Part shown: positions 1 through 9,731 of the stretch, in pieces
How the letters are laid out: each line of letters begins with the position of its first letter
Position numbering within the stretch: position 1 is the stretch's first letter
Origin: Biscogniauxia marginata
Lineage: Eukaryota > Ascomycota > Sordariomycetes > Xylariales > Xylariaceae
Direction: 5' to 3'
Length of the DNA stretch: 64,000 nt
Assembly (NCBI GenBank): GCA_022695795.1
Contig: MU404066.1
Coordinates: 496,001 to 560,000, forward strand
Program-made: the position numbers and the translations under genes
Notes under the pieces: model-generated
Database searches by the model: none
The model's input: only the letters and a program-made list of their open reading frames with translations
What the model was told of the DNA's origin: nothing

Positions 1-833
1 ATTTTAAAAAGTGAATAAATGAATAGATGTTCTACTTAGGTGGGAAGTTTGAGAGCATAAAAAGGTCCCATGCTACGGTACATGGGTAGGTACCTGACAT
101 GGAAGAGATATCTAATGTGATCAATGCTTGTTTATAAGACGATTAACCATATCATATCTAAAAGCTCCTTTTACTACGGGCGGGCAGGCGGGTATATATC
201 GCCGTGGTAGGTTGATGAGTTTATGATTCGCAGAACAGGGAACATTAAATCTACTACCGAAGGTCCCGGGGGTTACTACGTAGCTTTGGCGAGTTTGAGA
301 CGGGAGACTGCACCGCAGACAGGTCCGATATGAACCCCACACACCACACACCGCACCAGAGCCGGATCGGAATATCGCAATAGTCAAGGTATTGTTGCAA
401 GAATTAGGTTCAGATCAATAATTTTTATATTGTTTGCTCGTGTCAGGAGTTACTATACAGTTGACGTAGCTATAAACTTCTCGTCGAATGAGTACAAAAA
501 AACCATCGACATACAAGACCACGGACGCGTAGATTTCTTTTCTTCGGGGGGTGTTGGGCCCCCCCTCAAGAGGTCGTAAGCGTCGTATAGCGGGCGCGGA
601 GGACAACAACTAAAATTTTCTAATATGTAACGTAGAAGCGAAGAGAACGAGCGGGAACATCCCTAGATGGCCCTCACAGCTCAAATATCTTGTCCCTGCC
701 TTGCGCATCCAAAAAAGTACCATATATTTTCCCCATGCTTGTCTATCCTGCAGCCTGCCCCATAGTTGCGCCGTCTTCCCTAAAAAGTTTGTGTACGCAA
801 AGAAGGAATGCAACGCAATCAACGACCACCTGC
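1..833. other. Intergenic, no gene seen
   Basis: Only short open frames with no recognisable protein pattern are present on either strand. The right part is probably the 3' flank of the DUF1996 gene, which is transcribed leftward and stops at 834. Confidence 0.5.
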
Positions 834-2264
834 TTAACGACGACCACCATGGACGTGGCGAGCCGCATGACCATGGCCGTGGCGCGAGCCACGACGCCTG
901 ACAGGAGCAGGAGTCGGTTCACCATTGATAGTGGTGGTTTGAGTGACAGTTACGTAGTCCCAGACAACTTCGACGTTAGGGTCAGACTCTGGAATGGATG
1001 CCTCGCTGACAGCGGGGGCTTCAGCAGGGCTGGTAGTAGGGGAAGAAGACGGCTGCTCAATGAAAGCACCACCGCTGCTGGGGGTAGGCGTAGAGGTACC
1101 AGCTTTGTATGTTGATGATGACGAGCTGGATCCAGAGTCGGAAGAGTCTACTGATCCACCACCGTGGCCCCAGCCAGTCACGAGGTTGTTGCCAGGAAGC
1201 TGCTTGAAGGTTGTGGAGGCGGCAAGGATGTTGCCGAGAGGTGCGGGGATTTTGCAGTCAGTAACATCGTTCAGGCCGCCGGGAATCTGCGGGCACTTGT
1301 CCATTCCAGAGGTTCCGGCGTTGCAGGTGTTGATGATGGTTCGGAGGGTGTCCTCATCCCAGCCAGCAAGGAAGTCACCGTGGGAGCTGAAACCAGTAGC
1401 ATCACCATTGGAAAGAACGAAAGGCTGGGTCTTTCCATCGGGGGTCCATCGGTCAGTGAAAGCATCTGTCTTCCAGTACACCTCGTAAAAGAGGTGAGGG
1501 ACTCGGATGTACCCGTCAGGGCAGCTCATTCTACCTCCGACGTTCTCGGGCCAGGCCATGTTGTTCTCGTAGTCATCGAGGCCAACGTCGGGGTTGTAGC
1601 ACGAAGGGAAGTGAATGTCCTGGCGATGAGGAGAAGCATATCCATCGCAAGGATACAAGGGGAAACCGGTACCAGCACCCTGGTTCTGGGGGTCTTGAAT
1701 ACCAGCGGTGGTTCCATCAGAGTCGGCCGGGTATGAGGGAGGGTTGTAGCTAGAGCGAGGGCATGTCCACTGAACAGGGTTGATAGGGCCTTGGGCCGGG
1801 TCAAGGTTGATCTTACCTCCTGCGGCAGGAGGGGTTCGCAGCGTGGTGTTTCCGCTCAGCATCTTCAATCCGGGAGGGAAGGGCTCGATGTCCTGGTCAC
1901 CAGGCTCGAAGAAGTAATAGACGTTCATGTAGAACAGGTCGACCTTCTCGAAACTACTCGGGTCATTGGGATCTTGGAAAAACAGGTAGTTAATCCAGTA
2001 GTTGCTCTTATCGTTCTTTATCTTGGCCGTAGTGCACTTGGAGTCTAGTAGCTGATCGCCCTCAACGGTGACGCCAAAGTTGCTTCCTCCCATGACACCG
2101 TGATAATGAGCCGCTTGCTCCCCAGGGTTGACGATGGGGTCAACGAGGCCTTCGGTCATGAAGCCATCGCCGTCAAATCTCAAGACAGCAAAGGAGAACT
2201 CGTCCTTTCCTGCAGCGGCGACGGCCGCCAGAGAGGCGGCAGCCAGTGTGGTGGTGAACTTCAT
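834..2264 (-). CDS. Secreted DUF1996-domain protein
   Basis: A single-exon protein of 476 aa. Residues 1-18 form a signal peptide (basic start, Ala/Leu-rich core, cleavage near AAAG). A DUF1996 domain follows over about residues 25-345, recognised by family blocks such as HYHGVMGG near the N-terminus, QDIHFPSCYN, CPDGYIRVPHLFYEVYW and SHGDFLAGWD with conserved cysteines. The last 100 residues are Ser/Thr/Pro-rich and end in an Arg/His-rich tail with several HGH motifs. No GPI signal is visible, so the protein is more likely secreted or wall-retained than membrane-anchored. The biochemical role of DUF1996 proteins is not established; some carry a C-terminal WSC domain, which is absent here. 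The ATG is the first in frame and directly starts the signal peptide. The upstream region on this strand is pyrimidine-rich, like many fungal promoters. Confidence 0.88.
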   Translation of the reverse strand: MKFTTTLAAASLAAVAAAGKDEFSFAVLRFDGDGFMTEGLVDPIVNPGEQAAHYHGVMGGSNFGVTVEGDQLLDSKCTTAKIKNDKSNYWINYLFFQDPNDPSSFEKVDLFYMNVYYFFEPGDQDIEPFPPGLKMLSGNTTLRTPPAAGGKINLDPAQGPINPVQWTCPRSSYNPPSYPADSDGTTAGIQDPQNQGAGTGFPLYPCDGYASPHRQDIHFPSCYNPDVGLDDYENNMAWPENVGGRMSCPDGYIRVPHLFYEVYWKTDAFTDRWTPDGKTQPFVLSNGDATGFSSHGDFLAGWDEDTLRTIINTCNAGTSGMDKCPQIPGGLNDVTDCKIPAPLGNILAASTTFKQLPGNNLVTGWGHGGGSVDSSDSGSSSSSSTYKAGTSTPTPSSGGAFIEQPSSSPTTSPAEAPAVSEASIPESDPNVEVVWDYVTVTQTTTINGEPTPAPVRRRGSRHGHGHAARHVHGGRR

Positions 2265-5200
2265 GTCGTCTCGGAGGAAGTGATTCTTGGGTGCTGATCC
2301 CTCAGAAATAGAGAACGACTTGCGGTCGAGTAGGTGGGGAATGTCTGCTCAGAGATCGACCAACGCTGACGGCGGACGGCTTGCCGGGGAAAAGAATGGA
2401 CAAACAGAGACTGTTCGATAGTGAGTGAATGAGTGAGATAGACTCAGCCGGCAGAGCACTGAATGAGTGGACGTGGAAAAGATCGAAGGAAGGGAAAGGA
2501 AAACCCAGCACAGCAGGACAAATATGTAAATAAGTAGCAAGGCCACAGCGCAAGAGAAGAAGAAAAAGAGCGGAAAGGGGAGCAGGGGGATCGGAGAGAT
2601 GGAGACTGGGCCATATATTAAGTGGAAACATGTCCCAGCAAGACAAAGGCCGCGGCACCGGGACTCCGCCGGATGCCAGTTCAACTTGGCAGCTACTGAG
2701 TCCACAAAGACGCTTAGACGCGAGGTGGCAAGAAAGGGGATTGCATGTACCAGAGTACATTGGCTGGTATCCGGGAGAGGTACTTGTGCCATCCCTCCCG
2801 CGATGGTATGCAAATCAGCGTGGTGGGGACTAGAAACACATGCAAACTAAATTAGGCATGTACCTACATTCAGGCACATTCAGGAACGGTACCTTACATA
2901 TGTGCATTGACTTCATCTGCACACCTCTGGTTGGCAGACGCCAGACCACCACATGAGCGCGCTAGTATAAGATTGGCTGGTGGGCGAGTGGATGTCGAGC
3001 TGATGAGGGGGGGGGGGGGGGCGTATGCAGGTCCAAGGAAAAAAACAAGAGAAGGGTTTAACTAAAGAAGGGGGGAAACAGCCAATTCTGCGGATGTAAT
3101 CCGTAGTCGACCAACTAACGAGTTAAGTAAGTACTATTATTATAGTACGCGCGCGCCATTATCCTACCTACCTAACGTTCCGGACGCGCTAGATGCATGG
3201 CAACTGGTTTTCCTAGGCTCAGGCAGGTAGGCAACTTGACTCGAGGGATGACAAGATAACAAGCCTAGCCTCTGGAATGAAAACAGCGTCATGTGTGCCG
3301 GCACCTGATAAAAAAAATGTGAGGTCGTTATTTACTTAGGTAGAGAGTACTTGATGTACCGTGATTATTGCGGTGTGCAGTAGATGAAACAAATAATCCA
3401 ATGGGTGGCTTGAAGAAGGGATGGGCCAGAAGGATCGGACGGGATCGGACAGCTTACCATGTTGCAGGGCAGGTATGTGCTGTGGTGTGTGGTGTGGTTG
3501 TTCATCGGATCAACTTGAGGAAGGAATTCTGTCATCGCTAAATGCCCACGCATTGGCACAAGAGTTTCAACCAATGACACGTCCAGGTTGCAATCCGTCG
3601 TATTTGGTGGCTCCATGGCCGGGCCCCCTTTCTTACACTGAGAGAGTTCTGCTGATCGCAGGATGGCCATACGAATTTAGTGCGTGCATACGGAATACAA
3701 ACATACGCACATATATTCTTGAGCAGGGATTTTAAAAATTAAAAATAAATTAGCCGCCTTTTCCTCCTCGGCATTATTTGAGAGATGTGGAGGCCAGGGA
3801 AAAGTGAAAAGCGAAAGGCCCTGAGGTATCATTTTATTGTAGTGTAATAAATATCTACCTAGGTATAGATTCGTTCGATCTTGTACCTGGTATTTTTATT
3901 TCTTCAACAGTAGGAAAATAAATAATTTAACTTGGCACTGGCGGTTTGGTGGGGTTCATCAGGTGGTCTCAACCCACAGGCCTTAGCTTACCCCTGAGAA
4001 TGTCTGTGGGTAATCTGACAGATCCTGCGTTTTGATTGGCTTTGTGTTCTCGTGGTTTATTCTCAATATAGGCTCGGAAAGTTCTACGAAACACGCTAAG
4101 GAAAATAAGGAAGGCTCGCCAGTAGTACGGCATTTTTAGGCTGATGGGAGCCCTCTGCCAAATTGGATGCTATAACAATTATGTAATTTATTTCCCTTTG
4201 TCCTTCAATGTTTCTTTCGCCTTGCCCGATTAAAGTTGCTTCAATTGTTCGCTCGCCCTGTCGGCCTTAGACTTGCTCACCTGACGAAGAACATAATTTA
4301 TTTCTTCATTTGTTACTATTCGGAATGACAGGCCCGGCCATCGTTGCCGGAAGTAATCATCTGACGATGGTTTCTTTTTCAATGGTGTTTCATTTACACA
4401 TGTCGGCGTCGCCAAGTTACTTACTCTATCTTAGGTACCTTGCATACTTGCATACTTACAATTATCAATCACAAAGAAACAAATCATTGGTACATGTTAC
4501 ATAGTTGGACCTAAAGCAGCATGTGCCGATGCTCTCAAGACAACAGATACGAATTTGTACAACTTGTTACTCCCCCTCTGTGTAACTCACACCTATGACC
4601 GATTCCAGTCCTGTTGGAAAATGCTTCGCTTGAAACCCAGCACCGCAGGACAGGATCGAAATAAGCTTTCCAGATAACATAACTCGCCTATCTACCCGCT
4701 GCACTCTTTCGCTGTTTGTGCTGTAACCAACCTTTTTTTGCGCGCGGCTGATAAACACGAGTCTTCTCCACCAATCGACAGCATCCATGTCCATATAAGA
4801 AATATACAGATTACACAGCGTAAATCTATTCGTAACGACTGCATATCGCTCTGTGATTGCTCCTCTATATATCTCTTTATAGCAGGTGGCCTACCTCAGA
4901 GGTTTCTTAACACACCTTGCTCGTTTATATACACCATGCACTCGCGTAATACGCAATGTCTTGCTTGTCGCCAAGTCGGTTGCTCGCAGCAGGGCACATC
5001 ATTCCATCTATCTATCTGACGTACATACTTACGTTTATCATATACTGTACTGCTCAGACTTCCAACATTGAACAATAGGCGGTACCGCCATCCTCTGCCT
5101 TCTTGTGTCTTCCCCCATTGTAGAGGCCCCTTTGCCGGATATCATTGATCATCGTAGAAGCGAGATCCTCCACGCATTCAGGCTGCCGGTAATTGGCACA

Positions 5201-5574
5201 TCCTTGTTCCGCCTGAGGGTCCTCCCCCCGGATATCCTCCACAATCCTGGATACGAGCTGGATCGATTCCTTGATTTTATGCGCATCCATCAATGCGCCC
5301 CGACAGGTTTTTGACCGCTCAGCCTCTTGCTCAGCACGGGATTATCATAGATTTGGTAGTCTCCCCGCCTTGCCCCGGGGCTCGACTCTAATTTCAGCCC
5401 CTTTTCTTATAGCAGTGGAAATTGCGGATTACGCCCGCCGCCCCCTTGCCTCTTCACTGAGCACGCTTACCGAGCGACGGCTCTACGGGTGAACGGCGGA
5501 ACCTGTGAGGTCGGCTCTATTACAATCTGATGGGAGTGTGCGCCTTGCATAGCGAATTTAGTCACAGGTTTATA
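2265..5574. other. Gene-free intergenic region
   Basis: About 3.3 kb without a supportable gene. The first 500 bases are probably the promoter and leader of the DUF1996 gene (CT-rich on the minus strand). A run of 15 G lies at 3007-3021. Short TACCTA-type motifs occur. Small overlapping frames on both strands at 5054-5492 have no recognisable pattern. Composition becomes AT-rich at the right edge. Confidence 0.45.
3007..3021. repeat. Homopolymer run of 15 G
   Basis: Fifteen consecutive G residues, flanked by GATGA and CGTATG. It is a simple low-complexity tract in gene-free DNA; its length is likely variable or sequencing-sensitive. Confidence 0.9.
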
Positions 5575-6380
5575 ATCTAAAATGGAAAACCCGATTTTTG
5601 TTTTTAATTAAAAACTTAACATATTGTATAAGCGAGTAAATGAAACAAGCTCGCGGACGAAATGATTTTCCATATAAAATTGGATTATTTTAAAATATAT
5701 TTATAATTTAATTAAAAAGAAAAAATTAAAACTTTTTATTAAATAAAAAAAAATTAAAAATTAAATTAAAAAAGTGAAATAATTTATATAATTTATTTTA
5801 ATTTTAAAGTTTTTAATATGAAATAATAAAAAGTATAATGTTATATAAACTAAGTTTATAAAAAAGAGTTTTAATAAAGCTTTATAATAAATAATAGTTA
5901 TTAATTACTTAAATTAAACTTCGCTCTTTTAAAAAAGTGTTAAAATATTAAAGACGCACTTAATATTTTTAAATTAAAATATATAATCCACGGATTTTCT
6001 AGGTTTATAACTAACTTTAAAAATTAAACTTTTTTTATTAATTTATCATTTTTATTTTATTTTATATATATTTATATTAGTTTTATTTTTATATATATTT
6101 TTATTTTTATTTAAATTATTTAAAATTATAAATTATAAAGCTTTTTTAATTTTATAACTTTATATTATATTTTTAATATTTTAATATCTTTTTATAAAAA
6201 ATAAATTATATTATAATAATTAATGTTTATTTTTTATTATAAATATTAAATAATTTAAAAAGTTTATAAAAAAGATTAAAATTTTAAAAACCGGAAAAGG
6301 AGAAAAAAGAGAAAGATAATAAAAGATTAACACTTGATTTTTTTATATTGAAAATATTAAGTATCTTTTTTACTTGAAAT

Positions 6381-6393
6381 AAAAAAAAAGCGA
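6381..6393 (-). terminator. Pol III T-run terminator of tRNA-Cys
   Basis: Immediately 3' of the tRNA on the minus strand the sequence reads TCGC followed by nine T, a strong RNA polymerase III stop signal. Confidence 0.75.
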
Positions 6394-6475
6394 GGACTTA
6401 ACCAGATTCGAACTGGTGACCTGGGGATAATTGCTGAACTGCAATCCCTCGCTCTGGCCACTGAGCTACAAGTCC
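6394..6475 (-). tRNA. tRNA-Cys (GCA) with a 10-nt intron
   Basis: On the minus strand the acceptor strands GGACTTG and TAAGTCC pair (last pair G-T). The D stem GCTC/GAGC, the T arm ACCAG-TTCGAAT-CTGGT and a 5-nt variable region all fit the cloverleaf. The anticodon loop reads TTGCAG plus A after removal of a 10-nt insert just 3' of the anticodon, the canonical tRNA intron position; bases of the insert (GCAAT) can pair with the anticodon region, as in other intron-bearing pre-tRNAs. The mature length would be 72 nt before CCA addition. One anticodon-stem pair (27-43) is an A-C mismatch. A run of T directly downstream on the minus strand (seen as A at 6381-6389) is a good Pol III terminator. 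Its intact state inside AT-rich DNA suggests it is functional. Confidence 0.85.
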
Positions 6476-6690
6476 GGGAATGGTCTAGGTTGTTTAAAAC
6501 TGTCTCATATCCAATCATCAAATGACGCTTCAAATTAAGGGTTGTAATAATGAGTCATTAAATTGTGGATACTTTACATATTATAAATATAAATTAAAGT
6601 TATATATATAATTAAATTTTAACTTTAAAATTTTTTAATTTTTTAATTTTTTAAAAGAAATATAAATATATATAAATAATTATTTTTAAT

Positions 6691-6829
6691 ATATTTATAT
6701 TTATATTTATATTTATATTTATATTTATATTTATATTTATATTTATATTTATATTTATATTTATATTTATATTTATATTTATATTTATATTTATATTTAT
6801 ATTTATATTTATATTTATATTTATATTTA
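6691..6829. repeat. Hexanucleotide array (TTTATA)n
   Basis: About 23 near-perfect tandem copies of the hexamer ATTTAT, with no interruptions visible in the core, inside the AT-rich block. It is a microsatellite, not a coding or CRISPR repeat. Confidence 0.9.
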
Positions 6830-7143
6830 ATTAATTATAAATTTAATATTTATTAACTTTTACTTTTTTATTTAAATATAATAATAAAAACTTAAATATA
6901 TATATATTAACTTACCGTAATACCTCCTCGCCTAAATCTTGACCTAGTTTTACTGAAGTCCAAAGTGAAAACAAGCGAAGTATACTGTCTGTGTCGTCAA
7001 TAGCAAGCAGGCGGATGTCGGCCATTTGCTTGATTTTAAAAGTGCTGTCATGTCGTTCGTCAGTACCCAAGAAGCAGAGTCTCGCAATTAACTAGACTTG
7101 CACTTCGCGAATCTGGTCATCCGTCATGTGTAGGCCCAGCTAC

Positions 7144-8087
7144 TCAGCTCGGCTGCGCACGGCATTCCATCCAGTTCTTGAGACAAGTTAGTCGTCCTGC
7201 CGCAAAATATAATCGAAATTGATTTACATGCGTCAGATCCTCGACTTGCGCACTGCAATGTACGGCTGCGGCTTTCCACCAGACTGGCTCAATTACTTGG
7301 AAGATCTTGAGCAAATTTGCAAGCGGGACAGAGTTGGATGATGTCCATTTGATAGACTCGTAAAGACTCTTTCTGTCCTGCTGGATTCTGGGAAGGACGC
7401 CTTTATGGAATATATAATTCCAAGCTCCTATAGTCTGTTTTCTCGTCAGTGTGGGAAACATCGAAATCTGATGTTCAGTAGCGCTTCACAGACCTCGCAT
7501 ATAGGCTGTAGAAAAATGCCTCATTACTGTCCGTTTTAATAGAAGCTGAAAGTGCACCATCGAATTTACTAGCTACTATTATAGCCTTCCGACCAAAACT
7601 GAGAGCCTTTCTCGTATTAACCCCCCTCTCAACAAGGAAAAGGGGTGAAGGATTGGTTGTGCTTCCTAGAGTTTCAAAGAAGAGATCGCTGGTATTGCCA
7701 AAGCCTTGTCTCGAAGTTCCTGGTTTGAAACTCGGTATCTTGCCATTAATAATGTAATTATCGTAGAGGACATCTATATCGGTTATGTACGTCAAAGACA
7801 GCTTGTCATCAGGGAGAATGCCATTGAGGATAGCATTAAGCCAGTCTTTCACGAATTGTTGCTATAGCCAAAGCGTCATTAGTATCTGAATCACTGGAGT
7901 ATTGTTAGATAAGGTAAGCCAGGTAAGCCCACCGAGAATTAGGGATTCGGAATATATCAACAATAACACTTGACAAGCGGGGACCAGATAAGAAGCACCT
8001 CGATGGGATGTTCCGTAGCAGATCTTGTGGATTTATCAGCTTTCGAGAACAACTTTTGATCGGTGGTCTGTATTTCAGTCCCGGCAC
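7144..8087 (-). CDS. Unknown multi-exon gene or gene remnant
   Basis: Three open stretches on the minus strand (about 8087-7905, 7852-7475 and 7461-7144) have protein-like composition and could be exons of one gene read leftward. The middle piece has a hydrophilic, mixed alpha/beta-like character; the last piece is Trp- and aromatic-rich. I do not recognise the family and could not settle the splice sites or a start codon. The stretch lies between the AT-rich block and two pseudogenes, so it may be a decaying remnant. Confidence 0.25.
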
Positions 8088-8237
8088 AAGTTTGACCTTT
8101 AAGTCTGCGTTGCAAACTAGTATTAGCAGTCGATTAAAACATATTCAGGAGTCAACGCATCAATATAAGCGCCTATTCGACATCTCCACTTTCGATTCCC
8201 AATTAATACGCCCAGATTTGAGTAGACACGGACATCA

Positions 8238-8564
8238 TTGATTGGTGATACAAAGGTGGAAATTCTGGATAGGCCTGAAGGAAATAATTGCTCGAGTCTG
8301 GGGCCGAGGGGAACTCCTTACAGTATTGCATTGTTAGTTGCTGGTGCCACGGAACTGGCCAACAGCGTCATGAAGACAATAGCTGAACAAAACGTTAACC
8401 CTGCCTTTGATCACAAATGCCACAGAGTTGCCAAAAAGTCAAAGTATGAAATTAGTTATTTAGTTATCTACGTTAAGAATAATTATGATGGTGAAATATG
8501 CAACTTCCCCATAGAAGCATGTTATCAGAAAGCTCTACGGGAGTTTAAGTCTTGTAGATGTTAA
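8238..8564 (+). CDS. Small cysteine-containing open frame, perhaps a remnant
   Basis: An open frame of about 108 codons without an ATG at its 5' end (the frame opens after a TAG at 8223-8225). Six cysteines are spaced through it, four of them in the last third, and the composition is protein-like. It could be the last exon of a small secreted protein, but I found no signal peptide or convincing upstream exon. Function unknown. Confidence 0.2.
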   Translation: MIGDTKVEILDRPEGNNCSSLGPRGTPYSIALLVAGATELANSVMKTIAEQNVNPAFDHKCHRVAKKSKYEISYLVIYVKNNYDGEICNFPIEACYQKALREFKSCRC

Positions 8565-8674
8565 AATAAAGAAACATGTTTATACCTTTTTTTTTCTGTC
8601 TTTCCTTCTTTCTTTCTTTTTACGCTTCTTTGATTACTATCTACATAAACATCTACTCGAAAGTAACTAGAAGG

Positions 8675-9391
8675 ATGGTTTATAATGATTATAAGGACAT
8701 CTATGAACTTATCCACAGTTTAGAGTTATGGGAGCCTAATACGCCACATTCCTGGGGATTCTTCGTTTATCGCACGACGTATACCGACCAGGGTTTGTGG
8801 GAACGATACACAAGCTATCTCCGAAATGCAGTTCTGGCATCTGTCGAAGAACACGAGGAGAGCGAGAAGCTCAAGTCGACTTTCGAGCTCATCTTCAAGG
8901 AGGACCGGGAGGCACTGGAAGGACGTTCGCTAGAAGAAGTACGCGAAATATTCGGCCGCTGGGTCGCCGCTCTGCCTGGGAGCCGGGATGTTAAAGACCA
9001 GTCGCGGTATTAATACTGCAGTGAGTAGCATCCGGCATTACATATCAAGGGGGGCCCCATGCTTTCTAATTAGGAGGGGTAGTTATTTACTAATACCTCG
9101 AAATCCCACAGTATGCGTCAATGACGACGTGCTTAAAGGTTTCCAAGCAGCCACTAGAGGCGAGTTGGTTATCAGTAGGGGCAATAACCTCGATTACGTT
9201 AGGGACAAAATCATTGCTATTGTTATAGAATCGGTACGTTTGACGGTATAGAGGAAGACGACGAAGAGGCATTAAACTGGTGGCAGTACGTGCATGTTCT
9301 CTCGATTGGCAGGATTTATAATGATGGGATAACCAACACACATGACTGGTACGTTTTCTACGTACGGCCACCTGGGATATATTTCTGGTAG
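8675..9391 (+). pseudogene. Conserved fungal hypothetical protein, RIP-type nonsense and frameshift
   Basis: The first exon starts at ATG 8675 and encodes the N-terminal part of a widespread uncharacterised fungal family (a WGFFVYR block, a block of acidic/basic helices, and EVREIFGRWVA). A perfect donor (GTGAGT at 9021) and acceptor (CAG ending at 9111, TACTAAT branch upstream) join to a second exon that continues the family with YCI-CVNDDVL and ends in a YVRPP-type block with a TAG at 9389-9391. Two lesions break it. TAA at 9011-9013 stands where the family usually has Gln before YC, so CAA to TAA fits RIP. A frameshift lies between about 9195 and 9235, because the C-terminal block is in another frame. 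Family function is unknown. Family membership is from memory and should be checked by search. Confidence 0.6.
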
Positions 9392-9699
9392 ACATTAATC
9401 GATCTTAAGAGAATATAAAAGTTGGATGTATGTTAGAGAAGGTGGCTACCTAGTAAGGCAGATCAAGCTAAATTTGACAAAAAAAAAAGGCCTTTAAAGT
9501 ATTTGTCACGATGTGAACCTTTAAAAGCAATAGTCACGACACTGTTGCGTGAAGACCTGGAACTAATGGCATAGCTAACGGTCTACTTATATACGATATG
9601 CTCCCTTTATCCCCTTATCACTCCTAGCATCGATTAGTGCGAGCCACTGCAGTCAAATATCGCGAGAGTCCTTGACAATGTCTATAGCGTGATGATTTT

Positions 9700-9720
9700 A
9701 TATTGCCTAAAAGGCAATAT
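9700..9720. other. Perfect hairpin just past a gene end
   Basis: ATATTGCC and GGCAATAT form an 8-bp perfect inverted repeat around TAAAA. It lies 11 bases beyond the stop codon of the minus-strand gene ending at 9732, so it would be in that mRNA's 3' UTR. Confidence 0.6.
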
Positions 9721-9731
9721 GCTATTCTTCG

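Larger units (their letters stand above)
5575..6910. repeat. AT-rich block, probably RIP-degraded DNA
   Basis: An abrupt change to DNA made almost only of A and T, rich in TpA, with no coding frames, between normally composed flanks. In Pezizomycotina such blocks usually are old repeats mutated by RIP (CpA to TpA) and later heterochromatinised. No transposon protein can still be read. A tRNA gene of normal composition sits inside at 6394-6475 and a hexanucleotide array at 6691-6829. Confidence 0.7.

Noticed and set aside
5054..5492. Overlapping open frames on both strands
   Set aside because: No start context, no family pattern and no partner exons; neither strand is convincing.
9195..9235. 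A 31-nt intron that would restore the frame of the pseudogene
   Set aside because: The GT...AG interval is shorter than normal fungal introns and lacks a branch site; a frameshift is simpler.
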